Positions 19,706 through 29,124 of a stretch of DNA of 64,000 nucleotides are shown here, in pieces. Numbering within the stretch: position 1 is the first letter of the stretch; each line of letters starts with the position of its first letter. The translations under genes and the position numbers were made by a program. The notes beneath the pieces were generated by a model. That model saw nothing but the letters and a program-made list of their open reading frames with translations. It searched no databases and had not been told where the DNA came from. The DNA is from Thermostichus vulcanus str. 'Rupite' (GTDB lineage: Bacteria; Cyanobacteriota; Cyanobacteriia; Thermostichales; Thermostichaceae): positions 1 through 64,000 of the forward strand of contig NZ_JAFIRA010000016.1 in the NCBI RefSeq assembly GCF_022848905.1, written 5' to 3'.

Positions 19706-19867
19706 ATGACCGCATTGTTTTTGGGCAATACCTACCCCTACACTCAGTCCAGCAACCGCTGCTCAACTTATAAAGGACAATTTCGTGGCATTGCGTTTGA
19801 AGTCAAGTCTGCTTCTGCTCAGCTCACTTCCAGTACTCCGGTTGTCTATCGAGGTGTGGCTCACTAA
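19706..19867 (+). CDS. DUF4278 domain small protein
   Basis: The 53-aa product ends with SSTPVVYRGVAH, the YRG-containing motif of DUF4278 proteins, small cyanobacterial proteins of unknown function. The start at 19706 follows an AAGGAG site five bases upstream. The open frame continues to 19655 but without a ribosome-binding site. It has its own strong terminator at 19886-19938, so it is expressed as a single-gene unit. Confidence 0.75.
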   Translation: MTALFLGNTYPYTQSSNRCSTYKGQFRGIAFEVKSASAQLTSSTPVVYRGVAH

Positions 19868-19885
19868 ACCCTAAAGGTCTTATCA

Positions 19886-19938
19886 GGATTGGATCCCGAA
19901 TGGTTTCACCCTCAGTTCGGGATCCCAATCCAATTTTT
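19886..19938 (+). terminator. Intrinsic terminator after the DUF4278 gene
   Basis: GGATTGGATCCCGAA (19886-19900) pairs with TTCGGGATCCCAATCC (19916-19931), with one mismatch or bulge, and is followed by AATTTTT. The stem contains the frequent GGGATCCC octamer, so the repeated palindrome has become part of a terminator. Confidence 0.8.
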
Positions 19939-20004
19939 CAGATTGCAAAGTAGTTCCATTGGTTTAAATAAATCTCTGTAAACTAACCTATCTAGGATTA
20001 AGTC

Positions 20005-20528
20005 ATGAGTAACCATGAGCTTCTCTCTTGGAGTGGATCCCTTTTGGGTGTGGGTTTGCTCTCCAGTTGGGGGCTGCTGCGGCTGTGGTATTTTTCCCGC
20101 ATTCGCCGCCTACAGACGCAGGTGCAACATTCCAATGGCCAGCCAATGGCCAGCCATTACCCGGACGGGATCCCCGCTTTTTGGTGGGCAATCTAACAGA
20201 GGTTTATGGTTCAGCCAATCGGCTATCGGGTTATCTCAGTTTTCACGAGAATTTCGGCAAGATCGTACAAATTTTTTGGTTGTGGAAGCAGCAGATCTCG
20301 GTCGCTAGCTATGCCATGGCCCATCATATCTTGCAAGCTCGGGCGAGCCATTATCAAAAATATCACCCCAATGCCCTAACCTTTTTTACCGATGGTGGCC
20401 ATTTTACCTTTGATGTCTTTTTTTTGGATGTGGTTATATTGGCGTTATCGAGATTGACTCAGCATTATTGCCATGCACATTGTGATCGACTGGATCACGG
20501 TTGGTCATTTGTATTTTCCCTGGTTTGA
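20005..20528 (+). pseudogene. Cytochrome P450-like N-terminal pseudogene
   Basis: The first frame (20005-20196) codes a membrane anchor (LLGVGLLSSWGLLRLWYF) and basic linker. An 11-bp tandem duplication (20133-20154) then breaks the frame. Removing one copy gives NGQPLPGRDPRFLVGNLTEV and FGKIVQIFWLWKQQISVAS, which match the Pro-rich hinge (LPGP..P.lGNl) and the first beta-sheet region of P450 enzymes. After about residue 120 the similarity fades and no heme-binding Cys motif follows, so the rest of the gene is gone. P450 assignment is by pattern only. The 3' boundary is uncertain. Confidence 0.5.
20133..20154. repeat. 11-bp tandem duplication causing a frameshift
   Basis: CAATGGCCAGC occurs twice in tandem. 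Collapse to one copy joins the two open frames of the P450-like pseudogene and creates its LPG hinge motif. Confidence 0.9.
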
Positions 20529-20562
20529 ACCTTTTCAGCTTGCCTAGAAGTTCTGAGGGATC

Positions 20563-21480
20563 CTATTCATGGGTCACGGTCGAACGAGTGAGATAGGGAA
20601 CTCTGCCTGTCGGTACAAATTGGGCGGCATGATCACAATGAACCGTCTGATCATCAAAATAGATATGTGGGCGAAAGGCTTTCAGCACCTCTCCTTTCGG
20701 CATTCCCCCTAAGAAAAAGGTTTCATCCAGGCGGACACCCCATTCCCGTAGGGTACGGATCACCCGTTCATGGGCAGGACTGCTGCGGGCGGTCACCAGA
20801 GCTGTGCGAATCGGGGATCCCTGACTGCAACCTTGGTTTTGTAGGCTGGAAATAGCTCGCAGTAACTTGGCAAACGGCCCTTCCGGCAACGGTTGACGCG
20901 CATTCTCTTTTTCGTGGGCGACGAAGGCTTCTAAGCCCTGTTCTTGGTAAATGCGCTCCGACTCATCCGAAAACAACACCGCATCTCCATCAAAAGCAAT
21001 ACGAATTTGTTGGATCTCAGTTTCGATCGGATCGGTTGGCTTCTCGTACACCAGCGCACTGGCTACCCCAGCATCAATGGCCGCCTGTACATCATCTTCG
21101 TAAAGGGATAGGAACAAATCCACACGAAATGCCTGCAAATAGGGGGCCAAAGCAGCTCCTCCAGTCAAAGCGGCACGGGTAATATCCAGCCCATAATAAT
21201 CGATAGAATTGAAAATACGCAGACTGGTTTCAGCCGCATTACGGGACATGATTACCACTTCCGTTTGACGGGATCCTGGAGAGAGAGCATTGAGGCTCAG
21301 CAAGGCTTTAACTAAAGGAAAAGCGGCCCCAGGTTTGAGGATATACTGTTCGTTTTCCAGTTGGTGATCTGCGTAAGCGGCTAGCCCTTGAGTGCGGAAG
21401 ATCTCATCTTCGTAGGAAAGATCAAAAAGAGCGCGGGAGGAGATCCCGACCACTAGATATTGACTGAGATCAACAGGCAT
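20563..21480 (-). CDS. Cytosolic 5'-nucleotidase (NT5C1-type)
   Basis: The family dephosphorylates nucleoside monophosphates such as AMP. The first catalytic segment is unusual for HAD enzymes (LVVGISSRALFDLS, the family equivalent of the DxD loop). A second acidic segment is RIAFDGDAVLFSDESERIY, followed by TALVTARSSPAHERVIRTL and the ending HIYFDDQTVHC, all typical of the 5'-nucleotidase 1 group found in many bacteria. The preferred start at 21480 gives MPVDLSQYLVVG. The frame itself reaches 21498. Length is 305 aa. It stands alone on the minus strand. Confidence 0.88.
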   Translation of the reverse strand: MPVDLSQYLVVGISSRALFDLSYEDEIFRTQGLAAYADHQLENEQYILKPGAAFPLVKALLSLNALSPGSRQTEVVIMSRNAAETSLRIFNSIDYYGLDITRAALTGGAALAPYLQAFRVDLFLSLYEDDVQAAIDAGVASALVYEKPTDPIETEIQQIRIAFDGDAVLFSDESERIYQEQGLEAFVAHEKENARQPLPEGPFAKLLRAISSLQNQGCSQGSPIRTALVTARSSPAHERVIRTLREWGVRLDETFFLGGMPKGEVLKAFRPHIYFDDQTVHCDHAAQFVPTGRVPYLTRSTVTHE

Positions 21481-21674
21481 TCTTATGAAACGGATCACAA
21501 AGAAACTGAGTTCTTTTTCATGGTACCCTGCACGAGGTCGCCTGACACATTCCGTTTTCCGTTCGCTCGGTTAGAATCATGAAGGATGAGTGAGGATTCC
21601 TATATCTTCTTGTATCCCTTGTATCTGGAGTAGAAGCGGCTCCTGCATGCAGCTTTTTTATTTTCTTTTCTATA

Positions 21675-21755
21675 GTGACATTCTCCCGACCTGACCCTAA
21701 GGGTTGTTGCTCCGCAACCCTATGTAAGCAGCGCGGGTTTCCCGTCACGCCAACC
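21675..21755. repeat. Solo TnpB-element end
   Basis: GTGACATTCTCCCGAC, then CTGACCC, a hairpin GGGTTG...CAACCC (21701-21720) and AGCGCGGGTTTCCC reproduce the right end of the TnpB element at 17863-17935, with no transposase gene beside it. It is either a scar of a deleted element or a small non-autonomous copy. The rest of the 21481-21825 spacer shows no gene. Confidence 0.6.
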
Positions 21756-21825
21756 GCACGATCCGAATCCCTCAAAAGTTAACCTCCTGCCGTGAATTGG
21801 ATCCTATGGGATCCCTGAGTGGCCC

Positions 21826-23682
21826 ATGTCAGAGTCTCGCTTGCGCACTCGCTATCAACCTTCCCCCAATTGGCGGGATATGCGTTCGTTTCAATCTCCT
21901 GTGTCACTACTGGGTTACGGTTGGCGAGCGGTCGGGTTGGTGTGGAGAACCCACCGTTGGCTGACCTTGATCCTGGCAGTGTTGACGGTGATCTCAGGTT
22001 TATTACCAGCGGCCATCGCCTATACCGGCAAGCTGATCGTGGATGGAGTGGTATTGGCAGCTCAGACCGGGGAGGCGGTGGATCGACACTGGGCCCTGCG
22101 CTACGTGGCCCTGGAAGCTGGGATCCTGGTGGTACAATCGGCTACTCAGCAGGGGATGCAAACCTGTCAGTCCTTGCTGCGGGTGTTACTGGGCCAACAA
22201 GTGAATGTGCTGATTTTGGAGAAGGCCCTGACACTGGAGCTGGCCCAATTCGAGGATTCAGAAATTTATGACCAGATGACCCGCGCCCGCCAAGAGGCTT
22301 CTAGCCGACCGATCAGCTTGGTGACCGGTAGCTTTGCTTTGGCGAAGCATCTGCTCGCGTTGCTGACCTTGGGAGGATTGTTGCTCGCCTTTTCTCCCTG
22401 GGCGGTGGGGATCCTGTTTTTAGCCGCTTTGCCCAGTTTTATTGCTGAGACTCGTTTTGCCGGGGAAGCCTTTCGCATTTTTCGTCGACGCGCCCCAGAA
22501 ACCCGACAGCAGGTGTACCTCGAAACCCTGATTGCCCGTGAGGATTTTGCTCGTGAGGTGAAGCTTTATCAGCTGGGGCCGCTATTTCTGGATCGTTATC
22601 GAGAGATCTTTCAGCGGCTGTACCAAGAGGGGCGGGATCTCACGTTGCGGCGGGGTTCCTGGAACTTTGGTCTGGGGGCACTGGGTACGCTCACCTTCTA
22701 CGGGGCCTATGCCTGGATTGTTTTGGAAACGGTGGCCGGCAGGATCACACTGGGGGATATGACCCTTTATTTGACGGTTTTTCGCCAGGGCCAGACCACC
22801 CTTTCGACTCTGCTGGGATCCCTGGGGGGTTTGTATGAAGATGCCCTGTATCTCTCCAATTTGTATGAGTTTTTGGAGTTGCGGATCCCACCCTGCCTAG
22901 GGGGCGCCGATCATGGCCCGATTCCGGGAGATGGCATTCGCTTTGAGGGGGTGAGCTTTCGGTATCCTGGTAGCTCTAAACCGGCGCTGCAAAACATTAC
23001 GTTGCACATTCGCCCTGGGGAAAAGTTGGCTTTAGTCGGCAAAAATGGCTCCGGAAAAACCACGTTAATCAATCTTTTGGTGCGGATGTACCCACCGGAT
23101 TCCGGACGCATCACATTGGATGGCCTGGATTTGCAAAAGTGGGATCTGGAGGTACTTCATCGCCGCATTGGGGTGATTTTTCAAAACTTTGTCCGCTACC
23201 AGTTTACTGCTGGAGAAAACATTGGCTTGGGGGATGTCCAGCATTTACAGGAGCGCCCCCGCTGGTTTTTGGCTGCCGAAAAAGGAATGGCACGACCTTT
23301 TATTGAAGAACTGCCGCAGGGGTTCGATGCCCAGTTGGGCAAGTGGTTTCGGGATGGGGAGGAACTCTCGGGGGGGCAGTGGCAGAAGATTGCTTTGTCC
23401 AGAGCTTTTATGCGTTCTCAGGCGGATATTTTGGTGTTGGATGAACCCACTGCTGCTATGGATGCCGAAGCAGAATATGAAATTTTTGAGCGCCTGCATG
23501 CCCTCACCCAAGACCAAATTGCCATCTTGATCTCCCATCGGTTTTCCACCGTGCGCATGGCGGATCAGATCGCGGTGATGGAGGAGGGGCGCATCGTTGA
23601 GCAGGGATCCCATGCCGAGCTGTTGGCCTTGGGAGGACGCTATGCCCATTTGTTTTCCCTACAGGCGGCAGGGTATCAATAG
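21826..23682 (+). CDS. ABC transporter, fused permease and ATPase (exporter type)
   Basis: The N-terminal part (residues about 25-330) has six hydrophobic segments of the type I exporter fold. The C-terminal nucleotide-binding domain has Walker A ALVGKNGSGKTTLINLLVRM, a Q-loop (VIFQNFVRYQF), the signature LSGGQWQKIALSRAF, Walker B ILVLDEPTAAMD and the switch His in ISHRFSTVRMAD. It would function as a homodimer in the plasma membrane. There is no C39 peptidase domain, so it is not a dedicated peptide-processing exporter. The substrate is unknown. Length is 618 aa. Confidence 0.9.
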   Translation: MSESRLRTRYQPSPNWRDMRSFQSPVSLLGYGWRAVGLVWRTHRWLTLILAVLTVISGLLPAAIAYTGKLIVDGVVLAAQTGEAVDRHWALRYVALEAGILVVQSATQQGMQTCQSLLRVLLGQQVNVLILEKALTLELAQFEDSEIYDQMTRARQEASSRPISLVTGSFALAKHLLALLTLGGLLLAFSPWAVGILFLAALPSFIAETRFAGEAFRIFRRRAPETRQQVYLETLIAREDFAREVKLYQLGPLFLDRYREIFQRLYQEGRDLTLRRGSWNFGLGALGTLTFYGAYAWIVLETVAGRITLGDMTLYLTVFRQGQTTLSTLLGSLGGLYEDALYLSNLYEFLELRIPPCLGGADHGPIPGDGIRFEGVSFRYPGSSKPALQNITLHIRPGEKLALVGKNGSGKTTLINLLVRMYPPDSGRITLDGLDLQKWDLEVLHRRIGVIFQNFVRYQFTAGENIGLGDVQHLQERPRWFLAAEKGMARPFIEELPQGFDAQLGKWFRDGEELSGGQWQKIALSRAFMRSQADILVLDEPTAAMDAEAEYEIFERLHALTQDQIAILISHRFSTVRMADQIAVMEEGRIVEQGSHAELLALGGRYAHLFSLQAAGYQ

Positions 23683-23697
23683 CCTCCCCAGCAACCG

Positions 23698-23719
23698 AGC
23701 TCAATACCAGCTCAATACC
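23698..23719. repeat. 11-bp tandem duplication across a stop codon
   Basis: AGCTCAATACC is duplicated in tandem at the 3' end of the DUF3352 gene, covering its stop codon at 23712-23714. Both copies are identical. Confidence 0.9.
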
Positions 23720-25511
23720 ACTGCCAAAACAGTTTGCCCACTTGCGTGATCCAACCGCCTTGGTCAGGATAGGGAGCGGCAGCCGCGGTGAGGGCAGTCG
23801 TGGTGAAAACCACCCGTGTGGAAGTCAGTCGAGCTCCTTTGAACTCCTTCAAAAAGGGCAACTCTGCAAAACCCAACAGGGATCCCAGAGAGGTGTAACC
23901 ATAGCCAAGATTGCGGTGCGGCAAAGGAGACACCAGCTTGCGCCAGCTCCGCTCAGCACTGAGGGGGGGATCCTGCAAGGCCGCTTCCAAAACCGCCAGA
24001 GAAGAAGCCAGATAGCAGTACCCATTCCGGTCAACGTGATAGACCTGGGCCAGCAACGGGGGCGGTTCCGGGATCCCTTCCAGGTTGTCGGGGATAGCCT
24101 CTGCCAAAGGGGACTGACCGGCAGAAAAAGCACTCACTTCCGGTTCTGAGATTGCCAGGATCGGAGCCTCGGAGCGATAGGTCGATTGGGTGGACTGGGA
24201 TGCTGCAGGGGAATCGGGTTCAGCCCCCTCCTGCTTCACCGGTTTGGCCCAAGCTGTTGCTGTACCTTGGGCCATGGGAATGGAAACCACCTGCCAGCCT
24301 TGGGCTTGCACGGCCTCTTCTAAAGTAGTGCTCGATTCTGCTGGGATTTCGCTCACCAACAACCAGGAGGGATCCGCTTCTTCGGTTGGGGATCCCAGGC
24401 GGGCTAGGGCAAATTCTCCCCTTTTCGGCAACAGGGGCTGCCACTCCAGATCCACCTGGGTGGCCAGCGTGCTCAGCCACTGACCGGGATCCACCTGTAA
24501 CCCCAGCGAGCCGATAGAAAGGGGTTGAATCTGACCCAAGCTGCTCCACACCTGCGCCAAGTTTTGCCCGGAAATCAAGGCCGAGGTTTCATCCGGCAAG
24601 TGTTTGAGAATCTGCGGGCGAAAGGCTTCCGTGCTCGGTAATGAGAACCCTGGCCGGGCATGCCAAAGGGCCGCGCTTTGGGCCACTAGGCCCTGAAAAT
24701 TCAGCCCCAGAGCCAAGCCGACCGCCTCTAACCTGAGCGCCTGGTCCTCTCCGTCCGGCAGAGCAGGATTGACAGCAGGGGAGCCGCCGTTTCGCCAAAA
24801 GGCCCAACCCACATGCGCCTCCTGCAACGGCTCGATCACCTGTTGAAACTGTGGCTGAGTCACCAAAGACAGCTGCGGCAGCTGCCAGGCATCGATCGCC
24901 TGCCGGATGGCGGCGGCTTGCTCCGCCAGCAACACATACCGTTCGCCAAACATCGCTGCGGAAAATCCATCCAACCGCGGCAACGGGCTAGATACCACCT
25001 GAATGCCTTTGTAGGTTTGGACCTGCACCGGGATCCCGGCCAAGCTCTGCCGTTCCCACAACAGATTCAGCTCAAATTGTGCGGCTGCTGGATTACGGGT
25101 TTCTAAAGCAACCAAGGTGCCCAACTGGGGCAACTGGGCTAGGAGCGTGCTCTGCCCCAGCCAGGGACGAACTTCCCGCTCAAAATCAAGGGATCCCCCG
25201 GCCAGGATGGATCCCAGCCAAGCGGGGCCTTGGGGTGAGAAAAACTCCCGCCAGCGCTGACGAGTGGCCCGTCGTTTTGCAGGGGGGGTAGCGGCTTGCA
25301 AAAAGGCTTGCAGATCCTCGAGGGGGGTAGCCAGCACCAGCATCGCCTCCGTAGAACGGGGGGCTAAACCCACAATCGGCGGCAAATCGGGGTGAGCCAG
25401 CAGCAAAGCCACTGGACTTTGGGTCAGCAGCCACGTCACAACCCATACGGTCATGGCCACCAAAAGCCCCAGCCCAATCAGGATCCCGCGTAAGAGTCGC
25501 CGTTGCCCCAT
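23712..25511 (-). CDS. DUF3352 domain protein, membrane-anchored
   Basis: The 599-aa protein starts at the ATG at 25511 (MGQRRLLRGILIGLGLL). An earlier ATG at 25532 is possible. It has one N-terminal transmembrane segment and a large extracytoplasmic part typical of the cyanobacterial DUF3352 family, with repeated segments such as PRSTEAMLVLATPLEDLQAF and PRLDGFSAAMFGERYVLLAE. The family has no known function and often occurs in more than one copy. A second member is encoded at 30038-31672. The middle contains a Ser/Thr/Glu-rich linker. Confidence 0.8.
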   Translation of the reverse strand: MGQRRLLRGILIGLGLLVAMTVWVVTWLLTQSPVALLLAHPDLPPIVGLAPRSTEAMLVLATPLEDLQAFLQAATPPAKRRATRQRWREFFSPQGPAWLGSILAGGSLDFEREVRPWLGQSTLLAQLPQLGTLVALETRNPAAAQFELNLLWERQSLAGIPVQVQTYKGIQVVSSPLPRLDGFSAAMFGERYVLLAEQAAAIRQAIDAWQLPQLSLVTQPQFQQVIEPLQEAHVGWAFWRNGGSPAVNPALPDGEDQALRLEAVGLALGLNFQGLVAQSAALWHARPGFSLPSTEAFRPQILKHLPDETSALISGQNLAQVWSSLGQIQPLSIGSLGLQVDPGQWLSTLATQVDLEWQPLLPKRGEFALARLGSPTEEADPSWLLVSEIPAESSTTLEEAVQAQGWQVVSIPMAQGTATAWAKPVKQEGAEPDSPAASQSTQSTYRSEAPILAISEPEVSAFSAGQSPLAEAIPDNLEGIPEPPPLLAQVYHVDRNGYCYLASSLAVLEAALQDPPLSAERSWRKLVSPLPHRNLGYGYTSLGSLLGFAELPFLKEFKGARLTSTRVVFTTTALTAAAAPYPDQGGWITQVGKLFWQWY

Positions 25512-25639
25512 AGCCCTATTCCCCAGACACAAGCCTGTGCCGTCCTGCCCTTAGCAAGCCAATGCCAACAGGTGAGCGGTGCGTAACCATCTTACCTGTG
25601 AGGGGGACTGTGCTTATGCCCAACCTTCCTCCCCCTGGC

Positions 25640-26257
25640 CTAGGTGCCAGGTGTGGGTGCTGGCGGATCGGCTTCCTCTGACGCATTCTGCAACATCCAG
25701 GCCAAATTATTGCCCGTCACTGCCCCATTCAAAACGCCCCGCACCAACAACAAGGCCACCACAGCCCAAACGTTTTCCGGCAAGTTCCCTAGAATCTGCT
25801 CAGCCAACTGACCTAGCCCAAAGGCTGTTACCCAAGTGGCCATCCATAACCACACCGTTACCCGCGAGGCAAACTGACGCAACACCAACCACTGCGCCAA
25901 ACCGAGAATGGCTCCGGCCACCCCGACTCCCAACCAAGCATTTCCCGTTTGTTGCACCAACCACAGGCTGGCGCCAGCCGCGGCTGCCCAACCCAAAGAT
26001 GTAGCCCCAACCCAAGCCACAGCTCGCTCTGTTGTCGCCAAAATTTGGGATCCCAAGGCCACCCCTTGGCCGATTCCCACCCCCAAACCGCGGGAGAAGC
26101 CCAGCAGCAACCCCAATACCCAAAGTGGGGGACGAAAAAACTGTGTCAACAGCAACACCATCAGGCCGAAAAGGACTAAGCCAGCCCCCTGCCCCAGTAG
26201 CGTGGCCAAAGTCCATTCCAGCCAAAATCTCTGCCAACGGGATCGCAGTACAGTCAT
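25640..26257 (-). CDS. Polytopic membrane protein of unknown function
   Basis: A 205-aa protein with five or six hydrophobic segments rich in Gly, Ala and Leu (for example LLGQGAGLVLFGLMVLLL and LWVLGLLLGFSRGLGVGIG). The N-terminus is short and basic, and the C-terminus ends in a polar tail (ASEEADPPAPTPGT). I do not recognise the family. Alternating Gly spacing suggests close helix packing. It lies between the DUF3352 gene and argB, on the opposite strand to argB. Confidence 0.7.
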   Translation of the reverse strand: MTVLRSRWQRFWLEWTLATLLGQGAGLVLFGLMVLLLTQFFRPPLWVLGLLLGFSRGLGVGIGQGVALGSQILATTERAVAWVGATSLGWAAAAGASLWLVQQTGNAWLGVGVAGAILGLAQWLVLRQFASRVTVWLWMATWVTAFGLGQLAEQILGNLPENVWAVVALLLVRGVLNGAVTGNNLAWMLQNASEEADPPAPTPGT

Positions 26258-26532
26258 GGGAGCTTTCCTCCGAATCAGATGGCCAAGATGTTCCCATCAA
26301 GATGCCCCTATGATAAGCGGCGGATTTTGCCGATCGGTTCGAGCTAGGGATCCGTCGTGGAGCCGGACATTGAGTCTCAGGGCTTACCGATCTGGGCCAT
26401 GGCTGGGACAACCCAGCAGGTTGAGTCCGAAACCTGCAGAATGCGATAGTCTAGGTCAAGTTTTCTTACTTATTGGGACTGACGGCAGTGCTGACCAACT
26501 CTTCCCTTTCCGATCCAGCCGGATCGCAGGTC

Positions 26533-27435
26533 ATGCAATGTGATCCTCTGACGCGGGCTCAAATCCTCAGCGAAGCGCTGCCCTACATCCAGCAATATCA
26601 AGGTCGAGTCGTGGTGATCAAATATGGCGGTGCCGCCATGGTGCATCAAGAGCGACGAGCTGAGGTGCTACGGGATATTGTCTTTCTCTCCTGTGTTGGT
26701 ATTCGTCCGGTGTTGGTGCATGGAGGGGGGCCGGAGATCAACAGTTGGCTGCAAAAGCTGGATATTCCCTTCAAGTTTGTGGATGGCCTACGGGTGACGG
26801 ATGGCGCCACCATGGAAGTGGTGGAAATGGTGTTGGTGGGTAAAGTCAACAAGCAAATTGTGCAGTTGATCAGCTTGGCGGGCGGATCTGCAGTGGGGTT
26901 GTGTGGACGGGATGGCAACTTGATCAAAGCACGCTCCCAGGGTCGGGCGGAAATCGGCTTTGTGGGGGAGGTGAGCAGCATTAACCCCAATTTGATTCAA
27001 ACCCTGTTGGAGGGCGGACAAATTCCGGTGATCTCCAGTGTGGCTGCGGATGAAACGGGCCAAGCCTACAACATCAATGCCGATACAGTGGCCGGGGAAC
27101 TGGCGGCTTCTCTGGGAGCAGAAAAGCTGATTTTACTCACCGATACCCCTGGCATTCTTAGAGATCCACAGGATCGCAGCTCTTTGGTTACCTTGGTGGA
27201 TATCGAAACTGCCCGCCGACTGATCCAAACGGGTGTCGTCAAGGGAGGCATGATTCCCAAGGTACAGTGTTGTATCCGGGCTTTGGCCCAAGGGGTACGG
27301 GCTGCCCACATTCTGGATGGGGGATCCCCGCATTCCCTGTTGCTGGAGATTTTGACCGATGCTGGGGTGGGTACTAAGTTGGTTCCCTCCCAGTATTCCG
27401 CCCAGGTGGGGGAAGCAGGTAACGGATCCCGGTGA
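26533..27435 (+). CDS. argB: Acetylglutamate kinase
   Basis: ArgB phosphorylates N-acetylglutamate, the controlled step of arginine synthesis, and in cyanobacteria is activated by PII. The motifs are [11 protein letters not shown] (nucleotide site), [29 protein letters not shown] and [13 protein letters not shown]. The C-terminal [14 protein letters not shown] and [16 protein letters not shown] are standard. The start at 26533 gives about 300 aa, the normal length. A TTG at 26473 would extend it by 20 residues. It is monocistronic here, convergent with the next gene. Confidence 0.95.
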   Translation: MQCDPLTRAQILSEALPYIQQYQGRVVVIKYGGAAMVHQERRAEVLRDIVFLSCVGIRPVLVHGGGPEINSWLQKLDIPFKFVDGLRVTDGATMEVVEMVLVGKVNKQIVQLISLAGGSAVGLCGRDGNLIKARSQGRAEIGFVGEVSSINPNLIQTLLEGGQIPVISSVAADETGQAYNINADTVAGELAASLGAEKLILLTDTPGILRDPQDRSSLVTLVDIETARRLIQTGVVKGGMIPKVQCCIRALAQGVRAAHILDGGSPHSLLLEILTDAGVGTKLVPSQYSAQVGEAGNGSR

Positions 27436-27441
27436 GTCTGT

Positions 27442-28227
27442 TCAAGCCTCCTTCACAAAGCGCAAGATCTCCCGCACATGGCTGAGAAATTGGCTGTCAA
27501 TGCTCAGCTGAGCCACCGCTTGTTGGGCCTCTCGCCGCAGTTGCTCATGGTCTAGGTCGTTGCTGGCTCGCAATTGCTCCACTTGCGCTTGGGTTGTGGC
27601 CAGTTCCTGTCGCAGGTAGCGCCGGGTTTCTTCTTCCCGTTGGGCCCAAGAATTGGGATAATGGGGATCCAACTGGTTTTGCATGACCTCCACTTGGCGC
27701 TTCAGATTCTTCACCTGAAAAGCCAGCTCAATCGCATCTTCTCGGGGCACCAAAATTTGTCGTTGCAATTGCGTCAAACGATCCGCCAGATATTCATATC
27801 CCCGCAAGGCAGGACGTAACGCCGTGAGCAACAATGCTGCCACAGAACTGACATAACCAATTGGGGTAATTTGCCAAAAGGCCAACCCGTAAAAAACCAT
27901 TGCCGAAACCAAATGCAGAGCAATGGCGATCCGCAGGGACCAGTAGGTGAGCTTACGAATGTAAGTGAATGCCTCTGCTTCAACCGGGATCCCTCGCTGC
28001 TGAGAAACCTGCGCCTCCCGATGGACAGCCTTGGCCTGAAAGTAGATAGTCCAGGGAATCGTAATGATTACCACCAACCACCAAAAGCTCGCAATGCCGA
28101 TTGCCCAATCCGCCAATTCCCCAATTTGTAAATTCAAGGCTCGAAAGATCCCAAAGAGGATCCCTCCGAAAACCACCAAAAATAGCCCTGCGCCCCCAAC
28201 GGGATAAAACATCCTGTAGTAGTCCAT
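27442..28227 (-). CDS. Membrane protein with C-terminal coiled coil
   Basis: Residues 10-130 contain four hydrophobic helices (GAGLFLVVFGGILFGIF; WWLVVIITIPWTIYF; two more). The last 120 residues form a coiled coil (FQVKNLKRQVEVMQNQLD; RRYLRQELATTQAQVEQL). The protein is anchored in a membrane with a long cytoplasmic helical arm. It looks like a conserved cyanobacterial protein without an assigned role. It ends seven bases from the argB stop on the opposite strand. Length is 261 aa. Confidence 0.7.
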   Translation of the reverse strand: MDYYRMFYPVGGAGLFLVVFGGILFGIFRALNLQIGELADWAIGIASFWWLVVIITIPWTIYFQAKAVHREAQVSQQRGIPVEAEAFTYIRKLTYWSLRIAIALHLVSAMVFYGLAFWQITPIGYVSSVAALLLTALRPALRGYEYLADRLTQLQRQILVPREDAIELAFQVKNLKRQVEVMQNQLDPHYPNSWAQREEETRRYLRQELATTQAQVEQLRASNDLDHEQLRREAQQAVAQLSIDSQFLSHVREILRFVKEA

Positions 28228-28285
28228 CGCCGCAACCTCCTCAATTCAGATGTGTTCAGCCTGGCTGGATTTGGCTTAATGGGGC

Positions 28286-28918
28286 GTGAGAAGGGGTCAG
28301 TTTTCCATCTGTCCCGGAGTTTCCAACGTACTAGGGATCCGCTCAGGAATTCAGGGCCTGGAGTATTCAGAGGAGCAGGCCAACTTGGCTGCTTACACCT
28401 ATCTACTGGGTGGGTGGATAAGGTATCGAGAACGAGACCAGCAAGAGAGAATCAAATACTACAGGGTCTTGCGAGAGCTCATACAGAAATATGGCAGTGA
28501 TAGCTTAGTTTATATTGACGAGACGAGTTTTGATGAGATATGTACATGTGTTTATGCTTGGGCAAAGAGAGGGAAGAGAGAGAGCCTAGTGGCAGGTAGG
28601 AGGAAAAAGAAGAAGGACTTGATAGCACCTATGCTTTTTCAAGGCAGCTTAAATGCAGAAGGATTTGAAGGGAGGCTGGAGCGATACTTAATACCGAGCT
28701 TAGAGAGGCCATCTGTTTTAATTATCGTAAGGGTAGGATAAAGGAGTTGGTGGAAGCTGGGGGACATGAAGTAGTCTTTCTGCCCAGGTACTCCCCAGAC
28801 CTAAATGACATAGAGCATGATGTTAGTGCTCTCAAGAGGGCAAGGATGCATGACCAAGGATGCATGCCGACATTGGAACTTCTATTGATGAAGTGATCCG
28901 GAACTACTGTGCTTGCTA
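28286..28918 (+). pseudogene. IS630-family transposase remnant
   Basis: The N-terminal helix-turn-helix domain is absent. From about 28420 the sequence is IS630-like: YRERDQQERIKYYRVLRELI, then VYIDETSF with the first catalytic residue, then AWAKRGKR. Near 28725 roughly 20 or more bases are missing, deleting the segment with the second catalytic Asp (LIID.. to RKGRIKEL). The third region YSPDLNDIEHD follows, then a 14-bp tandem duplication at 28841-28868. Collapsing it restores MHADIGTSIDEVIRNYCAC and the stop at 28918. The gene is dead by at least three events. Confidence 0.8.
28841..28868. repeat. 14-bp tandem duplication causing a frameshift
   Basis: CAAGGATGCATGAC is followed directly by CAAGGATGCATGCC (13 of 14 identical). 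Removing one unit restores the normal IS630 C-terminus ending in IRNYCAC. Confidence 0.9.
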
Positions 28919-29022
28919 ATGTCTCATTCTTATTTTTCTTATTTGAATTGACTGTGGTTCCAGTCAACATATCCCGTCAAGGTGCTGTAGGCATATCCGA
29001 AGGGATCCCCTGCCATAGGATG

Positions 29023-29042
29023 GGCTCTAGATGGCTCTAGAT
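29023..29042. repeat. 10-bp tandem duplication (intergenic)
   Basis: GGCTCTAGAT occurs twice in tandem between the IS630 remnant and the YqiJ-like gene. Confidence 0.9.
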
Positions 29043-29124
29043 CTTTCTCCAAGCTGATACGGTAGAGGTAAGAGATAAGCGGGGCGAGTGGCGCAGATGT
29101 TTGAGTGTCGTATTGAGGCCCGTT

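Noticed and set aside
21518-21775. 85-codon frame in the 21.5-21.8 kb spacer
   Set aside because: The frame lies over the solo transposon end and has no start context.
21826-23682. ABC exporter considered as the transporter of the Nif11 peptides
   Set aside because: It has no C39 peptidase domain and lies 30 kb away, so there is no support for a link.
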